NCBI GenBank assembly: GCA_009763385.1
Contig: VDCT01000089.1
Location: 1 to 64,000, forward strand
DNA: 64,000 nucleotides
Direction: 5' to 3'
DNA from: Coix lacryma-jobi var. lacryma-jobi
Lineage: Eukaryota; Streptophyta; Magnoliopsida; Poales; Poaceae
The notes under the pieces were generated by a model that was not told where the DNA came from, searched no databases, and saw nothing but the letters and a program-made list of their open reading frames with translations. Every line of letters begins with the position of its first letter. Positions within the stretch are counted from its first letter, which is position 1. A program made the position numbers and the translations under genes. Shown here piece by piece: positions 35,501 to 46,960 of the stretch.

Positions 35501-36926
35501 TGTGATGACCTATTACTTGCATTATCTACCCCACCAAAAGATACACATACCCTGTTTCAAAACTATTTGCAAAATGCTTAGCAATGCTATTGAATAGATT
35601 TTGCAATAAAATGCCAATTTCAAAAGTGTGATCACTTAAGAATCTTTATGGGAATTTGGCTTTACTCCCGGCTGTTGGCTAGGTATCTGATCCGTACCTA
35701 ATCAATAGCGAGGAGAGGTTGTCGCGCGTACGGTGCCGTCATGTTGTAGTCCGGGACTCAACAGTTGACACCGACCGGGACAGGGTTGAAAAACCGACAG
35801 GACCTGTACTCTTGGGTTAGAGTCCCGAGGTGCTTGTCGCTGGCGGAAAAACTGACAGGACTATTACGCTTGGGTGAGATATAACCAAGGTATAGCTCTG
35901 GCTGAAAAATTAGGGACCATCCGTATGGGGGCCTGCTGGTCAAGACTTGTAACTATTCACATACTACGGAAAGCTCTGGCTCCGAGGAATCCTTTATTGG
36001 ACCGACAACCGCGCACTGGGAGTGGAGAGATGGCGGAAGTAGCATGTACCCACGTGGGTTAAAGTCCCGGATTGGTGTGGTGTACTGTACTTCCGGGTGG
36101 CGTAGGACCGGGCCCAATCTTGGAGGAATCGTGGTAGACGAGTTGGCATATGCAAGCTTGGGTGCTACATATGCAGTGTGGATAGGGATCCTCAGCTGAG
36201 TATTATTTATCCGGATTAACGTTGCTCCTCGGTTATGGAGACTTGGTCCACTGACTGTCAACGGAGAGTGGTTCTCAACTAGGAATGTTTTGAAATGTAA
36301 AATGAATCATGAACGATGAAGAATTGAGGAATACTGAATCTTTCAAAATAAAATAAGGTTTACAAAAATGCTTTTCTGCAAAATACTTGATCTTGCTTAA
36401 GCCTTACCTTGACTACCCTAAGCCTCTCATTCCTGAGTCTTCTCCTTTTTCTTTAGTCGGGTAAGTCTTGTTGAGTACCCCGTACTCAGGGTTTGTTACC
36501 CATGTTGCAGGTATGCCTGAGACCCCGATCGATGTGTCGCACCCTGTTGCGTGACCTTCGTCCAGGAAGAGGCCGATGAGGCCGATGAGTAAATGTGCAC
36601 CCTCGGGCTGGGTGTTACCTGTATCTTTATGTTTCCGCTACGTTGTCTACTTTGAATTTCCCGAACAATGGTTTGTAATAATCGTACTCCTTACCTCATT
36701 TGAAACCTCGGTTTGTAAAACTAATGTTATTTAAGTCTTCCGCTCTTTATTCCGATGTTATTTATAAAAGTATGAAATGCTGTAACCGAATTGTGAGATG
36801 ATCCTGCGGACATTGGGCACTGATGTAGCCCGGTGGCGAACAGGTCTTAATCACATGGAACATGGGTTCGGCTGTCAGAGGTTGACAGGGACACGTGGGC
36901 CATGGGATTAGGGTCGTTCCGTCACA
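32581..36926 (+). repeat. Gypsy 5' LTR
   Basis: Opens TGTAACACCCCTGGTG and ends ...CGTTCCGTCACA (4346 bp). An AT-rich 5' third and a GC-rich island (about 33400-34490) are followed by AT-rich sequence. The island includes two ~41-bp units of CCCGAGCCCAAGCCTCGGCG type (about 34223-34305) and CGAGCCCGTCTC repeats. ORFs within it are chance GC-rich frames. Confidence 0.95.
33707..33714 (+). promoter_or_regulatory. TATA box in the 5' LTR
   Basis: GGCTATATAAGCC within the GC-rich island is the likely U3/R promoter. The same site lies at about 43736-43745 in the 3' LTR. Confidence 0.6.
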
Positions 36927-36929
36927 GAG

Positions 36930-36941
36930 TGGTATCGGAGC
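36930..36941 (+). other. Primer-binding site (initiator tRNA-Met)
   Basis: TGGTATCGGAGC begins three bases after the LTR. It matches the usual TGGTATCAGAGC with one mismatch. Confidence 0.85.
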
Positions 36942-37248
36942 ATCTCACTTTAACGTTGCAGTGTTCTTTTTGCGAAAACTTCAAAAGTTCTTTTGAGTCC
37001 AAACAAACTAAACTTGACTATTTTGAGTCCAAATTGCTTCTCTCATCTTGTCTCTCATATGGCAACACTAGCTAGTGGAACAACATGTTTTAAGCCCTAT
37101 ATATATGTTAAGTATTGCATTGCCTTGTTCCGTAGGAACGATTCATGCATCATGTCATATTCACTTAAGTAACTAAATGAGTTCGTTGGGATAGTGTACC
37201 TATACCTTTTCTTGCTAGCCTTTCTCATCTATAACCTCTTGTCCAGAT

Positions 37249-37856
37249 ATGGCTCGCATCAAGCTGACCGCCCGCAAGTCGACTGGACCGAACGGTGTGC
37301 CGCGTCACCAGCTGGCGCCACGCACCGGAGAAGAGACTGGAGAATCCTCCAATGGTCGTCGTTTTCCCCGTCGTACCCGCAAGAATCTGAAGGAGGAAAT
37401 CAAGAATCTGAAGGCTGAGATGGAGAACATGGAGCATGACTTCTACCTTTCCCGCCTGGAGTTCTACGAGGCACGAGCCGCTCTTGAGGAAGCTAACCAG
37501 AACGTGGTTCGCGCTATCCAGCAGCGTGATGCAACGTGGATCCGAGGGATGTCACCAGAGCCCAGCTCCATGGACTGCAGCAGTACACCGCCCAGATCGA
37601 GCAGTTCAATGATATGCTTCATGAGGAAGTACACCAGCTGCACAACCAGCTCCACCCCGTGATTCCACCAGTTGCTGAGGACCCCGAAGACGGAGTCGTG
37701 GAGGAACCTGAAGTGGAACACGAGCCCGATCAGAATGAGGAAGTGGAACCTGCTGAAGATGTCCACGTTGAAGATGAAGATGAGGAGGAAGAGCCTGAGC
37801 TTATCATCGAGGATGATGATGATGACGAAGAGTTGATCTTCATCGATGACGACTAG
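37249..37856 (+). CDS. Extra gypsy ORF: histone-H3-tail-like N-terminus, coiled coil, acidic tail
   Basis: Starts MARIKLTARKSTG, then VPRHQLAPR. Aligned to the H3 N-terminal tail it keeps A1, R2, K4, T6-A7-R8-K9-S10-T11-G12, and after a one-residue insertion P-R and Q-L-A; T3 is Ile and Q5 is Leu. Next is a basic stretch (RRFPRRTRKN), a predicted coiled coil (LKEEIKNLKAEMENMEHDF to about residue 93), a second helical segment (about 100-130), and a tail of about 60 residues dominated by Glu/Asp ending IDDD. One frame break at about 37529-37531 (AA where AAA restores frame) splits it. The ATG follows TTGTCCAG, a possible splice acceptor. It lies between PBS and gag, where plant gypsy elements normally have leader. 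The histone-fold part of H3 is absent. Function is unknown; chromatin mimicry is inference. Confidence 0.72.
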
Positions 37857-38090
37857 ACTCCTTGTGTCTGTACCATCTGCTTACCTAAAACCTTAGACTA
37901 GGTTTGGGGGCGTTAGTCTGTCTGTTGCCAAGTCTGGCATGTATCTTTCTTTTCGTACCTTTTCCCTTATCAGTCTGTTGTCATCTTTATCAAGCCAGCT
38001 ATCTTTGTATCAGTGAAGTTATCAATCGGTCGTTTCAGAACCTTTGTCCATATATGCTGAGTTCCGAGTTGCTTATACAGATGCCTGTGA

Positions 38091-39180
38091 ACACCCGTAC
38101 CGGAGCTGGAGGTTCTGATGATGCCAACATCCCAAACCCTCCACCTGTACCAGCTACCCTAGCAGATGCCATTGCAGCCTGGCCGCCGCTGCCAATCTGA
38201 TGGCTCAGAACCAAGGACAGCAGAATGTTGGTCACCGTGGTCGTCACAACCAAGAGACCACCTATGTGGATTTCACTGAAACCCGTCCACCGGTTTTCAC
38301 CAGAGCCGATGAACCCCTCGAAGCTGACGATTGGCTCCGCACCATGGAGCAGAAGTTTGGTCTCATCCGATGCACTGAAATCCAGAAGCCCCGGTTTGCT
38401 TCGCAGCAGCTTCGTGGCCCAGCAAGTGCTTGGTATGCCAACCTCTTGGCTGCCCAGCCTGAAGGTCATGAGTTGACCTGGGAAGAGTTCCGCACCGCTT
38501 TCCGTGCACACCACATCCCATCAGGTCTGATGAAGATGAAGCTTGATCAGTTCCTAGCTCTGCAGCAGAAGGACTCCACAGTGATGCAGTATGTGGGTCA
38601 ATTCAACCATCTGAGTCAGTATGCAGCGGAATATGTCAACACGGATGAGAAGAAGAGAGACTGTTTCCTTAGGGGATTGCACCCTAAGATTCGCAGAAGC
38701 ATGTCCAACAACCTGACCGGTTCTTATCATGAGGCTGTTGACCGGGCAGTTGCTTTTGAAGAGAGTAACCGTCAGTACCAAGAGGAGAAGAGGAAGAAGA
38801 AAGCAGGATCTAGCAGCCACTCTGGCAATCACAAGCGCCAGAGGGTCATATATCATCCTAGTCACCACCACAACCGTCCACCTTACCCTCACCAGCAAGT
38901 GGTTGTCCGTACCGCGGCTACCACCCACAACGCCAACCAACAAAGTGCCACTCAGCCGAACGCCCCAGGTGTTCGTATCACCACCCCACAAACCGCCTAT
39001 AACCATCCCTGCTACAACTGTGGTCAACTTGGCCACTGGTCTCGTGAGTGCCCAAAGCCCAAGAAGCCTGCTCAGAACTTTCAGAAGGGCCCATCCCGGA
39101 GGACCACAGCAGCAGCAACACCGTGCTCCACAGCAGCAAGTGCAGAAGGGCAAGTTCGTCAAGAAGCACGGGCAAGTCTA
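38091..39180 (+). pseudogene. Gypsy gag (capsid-nucleocapsid)
   Basis: Begins MPVNTRTGAGG, Pro-rich, then ATLADAIAA. A frame break at about 38172-38180 (CC for CCC) precedes the main frame 38200-39231. The retrotransposon gag capsid core is clear (ADDWLRTMEQKFGLIRC ... QLRGPASAWYANL ... WEEFRTAFRAHHIP ... FLRGLHPKIR), followed by a basic linker and a CCHC zinc knuckle (C-Y-N-C-G-Q-L-G-H-W-S-R-E-C, 39010-39051). The frame breaks again at about 39095-39105 in GGAGGACC. It forms the virus-like particle in the cytoplasm. Just upstream of the ATG is TTATACAG, a possible acceptor. Confidence 0.88.
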
Positions 39181-42100
39181 CTACACCACTGTCAGCGATA
39201 TTCCAGAAGGGGAGCCCGTCATGATCGGTAGGTTTCCCGTTGCCACCACCCTGCAGTTGTGTTGTTTGATTCTGGTGCATCGCATTCTTTCATCAGTCGT
39301 ACCTTCGTCTCTAAGCATGACATATCAATTGGGGAGTTGAAAGAAAGTTTTTGCATTTTATCGCCTGGAGGGCGTATAGACACCAAAGAGGTGGTTCGCA
39401 GTATACCAGTGATGTTGGGAAATCATGCGTTCCCTACCACCATGATAGTGTTGAAAGATCAGGAGATAGATGTCATTTTAGGCATGAATTGGATGTGCCA
39501 GTATAAAGCCATGATCGACATCTTGAATAGAGTTGTGAGAGTGGATATTCCTAACAGTACCGCCAAACTCCTTCTCCAACTTCCTATGCCTTCAAAACCA
39601 GCTACCACACAGCTAAATGCTACCTATGATCAAGGGATCCGAGACATCCCTGTAGTCTGTGAGTTCCCTGATGTCTTTCCTGAAGACTTACCTGGTCTAC
39701 CTCCTGACCGTGATGTTGAGTTTGCCATAGAGCTAAAGCCCGGGACTGCTCCTATATCCCGCAGAGCTTATCGAATGCCTCCCAGAGAGTTGGCAGAACT
39801 AAAAATCCAATTACAAGATTTGTTGGACAAGGGTTTCATTCGCCCAAGCTCGTCTCCTTGGGGCTGTCCTGCAATCTTTGTAAAGAAGAAAGACAAGAGT
39901 CTCAGACTTTGCGTTGATTATCGCCCACTCAACGAGGTCACCATCAAAAACAAATATCCCTTGCCTCGTATCGATCTTCTGTTTGACCAGTTAGCTGGAG
40001 CCAAGGTATTCTCCAAGATTGACCTCAGATCTGGTTACCACCAAATAAAAATCCGTCCTGAAGATATTCCTAAAACAGCTTTCACCACCAGATACGGCCT
40101 ATATGAGTACTTGGTCATGTCCTTCGGTTTGACCAATGCCCCTGCTCATTTCATGTACCTCATGAACTCTGTGTTCATGCCAGAGCTTGATAAATTCGTG
40201 GTCGTGTTCATTGACGACATCCTTGTCTACTCAAAACCCCTGAAGATCATGCCAAGCATCTTCGTATTGTTCTATCCCGTCTCAGAGAACATCAGCTCTA
40301 TGCTAAGTTCAGTAAGTGTGAATTCTGGTTGGATCAGATACAGTTTCTTGGCCATGTCCTATCCGCAGAAGGTGTGTCAGTCGACCCCGGAAAAGTGTCA
40401 GATATCCTGGATTGGAAGCCACCTACCTCTGTTCACAAGGTCCGCAGTTTTATGGGAATGGCTGGATATTATCGTCGATTCATCCCAGATTTCTCCAGAA
40501 TTGCCAAGCCTATCACCGAGTTGCTGAAGAATTCTGTGAAGTTCTTTTGGTCACCAGCTTGTGAACAAGCTTTTCAGACTTTGAAGAAGTTGTTAACCAC
40601 GTCACCAGTGCTAGCTCAGCCGAACGTCGAGAAGCCCTTTGATGTCTACTGTGATGCATCTGGTACTGGTTTGGGTTGCGTGTTGATGCAAGAAGGAAGA
40701 GTGATCGCTTATGCCTCGCGGCAGCTTAAGCGACATGAGGAAAATTATCCAACTCATGATCTTGAGTTAGCAGCAGTGGTTCATGCCTTGAAGATATGGC
40801 GTCATTATCTGTTGGGCAGTACCTGCAATGTGTACACAGATCACAAGAGCCTGAAGTATATCTTCACCCAAGAAGAGCTGAACATGAGGCAGCGAAGATG
40901 GCTTGAGTTAATCAAGGACTATGATATCGAAGTGCATTACCATCCGGGTAAGGCGAATGTGGTCGCCGATGCACTCAGTCGCAAGTCATACTGTAACTGC
41001 CTGGTTATGAAATCCTATGAATCTTCCCTATGCTATGAACTAGAGAAGCTGGGTATTGAAATAGTGCCACAAGGAAGTCTAGCAATGTCAGAGTAGAAAC
41101 CTCTATCAGAGAACAGATCATAGCTGCACAGAAAGATAACCCGGAATCAAGCACATCATCGAAAAGATTCAAGCTGGAAAAGCTGACTGTTTCAGGATTG
41201 ATGATGAAGGAGTGGTTTGGTTCAAGAACCGTGGTCAAGAAGTAGTCTGTGTTAAAGAACGAGACAGATAATCCTTGATGAAGCACACTCAACCAGATTT
41301 GCCATCCATCCTGGCAGCAACAAGATGTACCAAGACTTGAAGCAGAAATTCTGGTGGACAAAGATGAAGATTGAGATCGCTCGACATGTCGCTCGTTGTG
41401 ATACATGTCAGAAAGTCAAGGCTGTGCATATGAAGCCCGGAGGAGAGCTGCAACCTTTGTCAGTACCTGGTTGGAAATGGGAGGATATCAGCATGGATTT
41501 TATCAATGGATTACCCAAGACTCAAAAGGGATTCGATTCCATTTGGGTGATAGTGGACCGTCTCACGAAGCAAGCTCACTTCCTACCGGTCAAAACAAGT
41601 TTATACCGCCCCAACTTATGCCACCTTGTACAAGAACAACATAGTGAAGCTCCATGGCATACCCAAGACCATCATCTCAGATCGTGGTACTCAGTTTGTC
41701 GCTAAGTTCTGGAAAGCGTTCCATGCCTCACTTGGAACCAAGCTATTGTATAGCACGGCTTATCATCCGCAGACTGATGGACAGACTGAGAGAGTCAACC
41801 AAGTGTTAGAAGATATGTTGAGAGCCTGTGTGCTTACCTTCGCAGATACTTGGGATCAGTGTTTGCCCTTGGCAGAATTCTCCTACAACAACAGTTATCA
41901 AGAAAGCATCAAAATGGCACCCTTTGAAGCACTGTACGGCCCCGTTGTCGTACACCTCTCAGTTGGTCTGAACCCGGAGAAAGGGAATTCTTTGGAGTTG
42001 ACCTAGTAAAAGGATATGGAAGAAAAAGTCAAACAGATCCAAGAGAATATGAAGATTGCACAGTCTCGACAGAAAAGTTATGCTGACAAGAGACGTCGAC

Positions 42101-42540
42101 CTCTGCAGTTCGAGATCGGGGATTATGTGTACCTGAAGGTCTCACCCACTAAAGGAGTCACTCGTTTTGGAGTCAAAGGAAAGCTAGCACCCCGCTACAT
42201 TGGTCCGTTTGAGATTCTGGATCGTTGTGGCAAGGTCGCTTACAAGCTAAGTTTGCCCGATCATCTTTCAGCAGTTCATAATGTGTTTCATGTCTCCCAA
42301 CTCAAGAAGTGTCTCCGAGTACCTGAACATGTGGTTGAAGTTGAAGGCGTTGAGCTAGAACCAGATCTGTCATACACTGAGTATCCAGTTCGCGTGTTGG
42401 ATCACAAGGATCGTGTTACCCGAAGAACCACCACAAGATGGTATAAGATCCAGTGGAACCAGCACTCTGAAGAAGAAGCCACTTGGGAATCTGAAGATTT
42501 CTTGGCAAAGAACTATCCGGACTTTCTCGAATCTCTATAG
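39181..42540 (+). pseudogene. Gypsy pol: protease, RT, RNase H, integrase, chromodomain-like tail
   Basis: Protease with LFDSGASHSF (39259 on). RT from about 39750, with LCVDYRPLNEVTIKNKYPLP and the catalytic FIDDIL at 40207-40224. RNase H about 40640-40990 (YCDASGTGLGCVL, YTDHKSLKYIF). Integrase zinc-binding H2C2 about 41280-41410, then the DDE core (DFINGLPKT near 41500; ISDRGTQFVAKFW near 41675; HPQTDGQTERVN near 41765). The C-terminus has an SH3-like GPFEILDRCG region and a chromodomain-like segment (YPVRVLDHKDRVTRRTT ... EEEATWESEDFL, to the stop at 42540), which targets integration in chromoviruses. Frame breaks: about 39240-39255, 40234-40240 (A-run one short), about 41083 (A-run one short), 41120-41280 (at least one), about 41600-41620, and about 41938-41946. 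Few true stops are seen between breaks. Confidence 0.9.
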
Positions 42541-42599
42541 GTGTGAGTTTCCTCTTTTGTTCTTTAAACGACGCGGAATCTCGGGGCGAGATTTCTTTT

Positions 42600-42610
42600 A
42601 GGAGGGAGGG
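42600..42610 (+). other. Polypurine tract
   Basis: AGGAGGGAGGG lies directly before the 3' LTR and primes plus-strand synthesis. Confidence 0.85.
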
Positions 42611-42611
42611 T

Positions 42612-45600
42612 TGTAACACCCCTGGTGTTACTAATGTAATTAACTTGACATGTCATCATCTTAAGCATTAATCATTTTGTGATGCATTTGGATTGCTTAA
42701 TTGCTATGCTTAAGTCCCTTTTCAAAAACCCTAAAAGCCCAATTCTCTTCTAAGGGCAAAATGGTAATTTCACCTCTGTGCCTAGTTCTATGTAGTTCTT
42801 GTTTGAATTTGATGCCCTGATGTTTGTTGCATTGATCAAAGTTCTAAAATCAGATTTGATTTGATTGTCCTTTTGCAAAACCCTAAATTCCCAAATCCTG
42901 GATTTATTCCCTTTCTGATAACTTTTTCATAATTCAAAATTTTGAGTTGGTTCAAAAAGCAAAGTTGTGAATCTGACCTAGAGGAACAACTTTGGTATTT
43001 ACAGATTTCCATGTTTCTATATAAAATTTGAAGTAATTTCAAATTCATTCAAATTCCAGTTTTTGTCCCCTTTTCAGTTTTAAAAATTTATTCAAAAACT
43101 ATTGAGTTTCAGAAAAAGTGTATATTAGCAAAGTTGTAGGTTTTGACAAATGGAACAACTTTCATATAAAGATTTTCAAGTTTCAGTTTGAAATCCAAAG
43201 TAATTTTGATTTGAATCAAATTTGAAAAGTGTTCCCTTTTCTGTTTTTGAATATAGTTCAAAAACTATTTGGAATTTGAAAATGTTCATATTGACAAAGT
43301 TGTAGATCTCATTTTTCTGAACAACTTTGGTGTTTTGAGTTTTTGTTGCCCAGTTCAAATTTTGGAAGTAATTTGCAAAATACAGAGATCAGCCAAAAGT
43401 CAAACCCTAAAACCTAGCCCTGTTCATCTTCCTCGCGTAGGGGGAGGGCCCCGGCCGTGGCCGAGCCTCCGGCGTTGCGCGCGCCACGCGTTTGGCAGCC
43501 GCTCGTCTGCCCCGACTTGTCGCCCGCGACATCTTTCCGCACCCGCACGCGCGAAGCGCTGACTTCCGCCCCGTCCCCTACTGCTCCTGCTCGCCGCCGC
43601 CGCGTGGCCATGGCCGGCGCTGTCTGCGCCCGAGCCCCGGCCGCACGCCTGTCCTTCGCCTGCGCGCAATCGAGAGCGCACGCGTCCGCCGAGCTTATCC
43701 ACCCACCCGTGCTCTCTACCGGCCTCTGGCCGCGGCTATATAAGCCCGCCGGAGCTCCGACCTCCGCACTCACCTCCGCCGCGTGGCCAGACCACTCCAA
43801 AGCCTCCGCCGCTCAACCACCTAGCCCGAAAGCTCCGCCTTGAGCTCGTGAAGCTTTCCCACCCCCCAATTTCACCTCCCCCGCCTCCAATCGCCCGGCG
43901 TAACCCCATCTTCCCAAACTCCGACGGAACCCCGGTGATCTCGGGTTCGTCAAATACTCCCTCTCCGGTCACGGATACCTTCCCCTGACCCCTGTGTCAG
44001 CTTCCTTGGCTCCGCGCGACTCTAACCCGGCCCTTGCGGTCTCGTGTGTTGCGCAGGACCGCCGGATCGCCGGAGCGCCGCCGCGGTCGTCTCCTCCCTC
44101 GAGCACGTGTCGAGCCTCACCCTCGAGAACGAGTCGAGCCTCACCCTCGAGCCCTGCCTCCGACCCGTGGTAAGCATCCGAGCCTCCGGTCTCTGCTTCC
44201 ACTCCGTTTCGCCCGAGCCTCCCAGTCAGGTCTCGGACGGAGGCTTGTTTTTCCGTCTCGCCCGAGCCCAAGCCTCGGCGAGCGCATGCCCTCCGCTTCG
44301 CCCGAGCCCAAGCCTCGGCGAGCGCATGCTCTCCGCTTCGCCCGAGTCAGGCCTCGGACGGAGGCTTACTTCTCCGTCTCGCCCGAGCCTCCGGCCAGGC
44401 CTCGGACGAAGCTGTCGCTTCCGTCTCGACCGAGCCCGTCTCAACCGAGCCCGTCTCGACCGAGCCCCGCGCGATTCGCCCGAGCCCCCGCGATTCGCCG
44501 AGCCCGGCCTAGAAGGAGCACAGTGCTCTTCTCTTTTTCTGAGAGATGTGAATAGTGTTCTGTTTTCTCTTTTTTGTATGATTTTCTGTGTGCATCCAAA
44601 AATTCTGAAATTTTTGTGGTAGACTCTTTATGCTCTGAAGTATTTTATAAAAATATGAAACTTGAGTTTTGTGCAAAGATTTGAAAATGTAAAATTCCCC
44701 TTTTAATTGAAAAATGGAGGTTTTGGTATTTTTGGAGAGTGATCTATAACTCCAAAAATCTGGAGATAAATTTTTATGTGCTAGTTATGCCTTTCTGAGT
44801 CTCTGGTAAAATTTTGAAGTCTTTTGGAACAAGTTGATTTTTGAGCTTTTATTTAAATAGTTGAATAGTGCCTTTTCTTATTAATGTCTGGAATTATTTG
44901 AGCACCTTAATGACCTCCAAAAATTATGAAATTTGTTTTGCATCTATTTATGCCATAATGAACTTATGTGATTAATTTGGTAATTTTTGGAGCAACTTCA
45001 TAAAATGACCTTTTAAATAATTTAGGAAAATAGAAAAAGTGATTAGGGTTGGTAATAAGTGTTTGATGATGTGATCTTTGGATTGATTGATGTTCATAGA
45101 CCCCTACCCTTTGGTCTATGATGGTTGTGATGCTATGATTGGTTGATGCTTAGGATAATCAATAAGGCCTAGTTTAATCAATATTGCTTAAGGAAGAAAT
45201 GGTTACCTTTTATGCTCAACCTAGATTTCGATTATGCCTTGTTTAAGAGTAATCTAGAATCAGTGGAATTGTCTTGCACCTTAAGTCCATATCATCATTC
45301 TCATGAGCATTCATCATTGCATCCGTATAGTTGACGAAGAAGGTACCAGAGTCGAGGCCGCTGTTGACGAACCAACTCCCGAGGCGACCCCGAGCTCCGA
45401 CACCTATACCTACCCCGAGTCTGCTCTTTTTGCCATCCAAGGCAAGCCCCGGTGCATTTAACCCTACCTTGCTTTTATAAAATGATTTCCTTAAATGCTT
45501 TTGAGTTAAACTATTGCATTAGGTAATAGGAGTTGTGTGATGACCTATTACTTGCATAATCTACCCCACCAAAGATACACGTACCCTTGTTTCAAAACTA

Positions 45601-46960
45601 TTTGCAAAATGCTTAGCAATGCTATTCAATAGATTTGCAATAAAATGCCAATTTCAAAAGTGTGATCACTTAAGAATCTTTATGGGAATTTGGCTTTACT
45701 CCCCGGCTGTTGGCTAGGTATCTGATCCGTACCTAATCAATAGCGAGGAGAGGTTGTCGCGCGTACGGTGCCGTCATGTTGTAGTCCGGGACTCAACAGT
45801 TGACACCGACCGGGACAGGGTTGAAAAACCGACAGGACCTGTACTCTTGGGTTAGAGTCCCGAGGTGCTTGTCGCTGGCGGAAAAACTGACAGGACTATT
45901 ACGCTTGGGTGAGATATAACCAAGGTATAGCTCTGGCTGAAAAATTAGGGACCATCCGTATGGGGGCCTGCTGGTCAAGACTTGTAACTATTCACATACT
46001 TCGGAAAGCTCTGGCTCCGAGGAATCCTTTATTGGACCGACAACCGCGCACTGGGAGTGGAGAGATGGCGGAAGTAGCATGTACCCACGTGGGTTAAAGT
46101 CCCGGATTGGTGTGGTGTACTGTACTTCCGGGTGGCGTAGGACCGGGCCCAATCTTGGAGGAATCGTGGTAGACGAGTTGGCATATGCAAGCTTGGGTGC
46201 TACATATGCAGTGTGGATAGGGATCCTCAGCTGAGTATTATTTATCCGGATTAACGTTGCTCCTCGGTTATGGAGACTTGGTCCACTGACTGTCAACGGA
46301 GAGTGGTTCTCAACTAGGAATGTTTTGAAATGTAAAATGAATCATGAACGATGAAGAATTGAGGAATACTGAATCTTTCAAAATAAAAATAAGGTTTACA
46401 AAAATGCTTTTCTGCAAAATACTTGATCTTGCTTAAGCCTTACCTTGACTACCCTAAGCCTTCATTCCTGAGTCTTCTCCCTTTTTCTTTAGTCGGGTAA
46501 GTCTTGTTGAGTACCCCGTACTCAGGGTTTGTTACCCATGTTGCAGGTATGCCTGAGACCCCGATGTGTCTCGCACCCTGTTGCGTGACCTTCGTCCAGG
46601 AAGAGGCCGATGAGGCCGATGAGTAAATGTGCACCCTCGGGCTGGGTGTTACCTGTATCTTTATGTTTCCGCTACGTTGTCTACTTTGAATTTCCCGAAC
46701 AATGGTTTGTAATAATCGTACTCCTTACCTCATTTGAAACCTCGGTTTGTAAAACTAATGTTATTTAAGTCTTCCGCTCTTTATTCCGATGTTATTTATA
46801 AAAGTATGAAATGCTGTAACCGAATTGTGAGATGATCCTGCGGACATTGGGCACTGATGTAGCCCGGTGGCGAACAGGTCTTAATCACATGGAACATGGG
46901 TTCGGCTGTCAGAGGTTGACAGGGACACGTGGGCCATGGGATTAGGGTCGTTCCGTCACA
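42612..46960 (+). repeat. Gypsy 3' LTR
   Basis: 4349 bp, matching the 5' LTR throughout. Examples of differences: CTTTAG/CTTAAG near the start, CATATATAAAG/CATATAAAG, CCTCGCTAGGG/CCTCGCGTAGGG and TACTACGG/TACTTCGG; most are length changes rather than substitutions. Confidence 0.95.

Larger units (their letters stand above)
32581..46960 (+). mobile_element. Ty3/gypsy chromovirus (Tekay/RIRE-like) LTR retrotransposon, full length
   Basis: Two long LTRs (32581-36926; 42612-46960), a PBS matching initiator tRNA-Met, an extra ORF, gag, protease-RT-RNaseH-integrase with a C-terminal chromodomain-like segment, and a PPT. Flanks are TCTAA (32576-32580) and CCTAA (46961-46965), a 5-bp TSD with one mismatch. 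The LTRs look close to identical apart from scattered 1-2-base length changes and a few substitutions, so the insertion is young. Domain order RT-RNH-INT places it in Ty3/gypsy. All large ORFs are split by single-base indels. Confidence 0.95.

Noticed and set aside
35200..36261. Small duplicated ORFs (e.g. 35758-35943, 35953-36261) repeated at 45793-46296
   Set aside because: They are duplicated only because they lie in both LTRs. No domain or coding bias.
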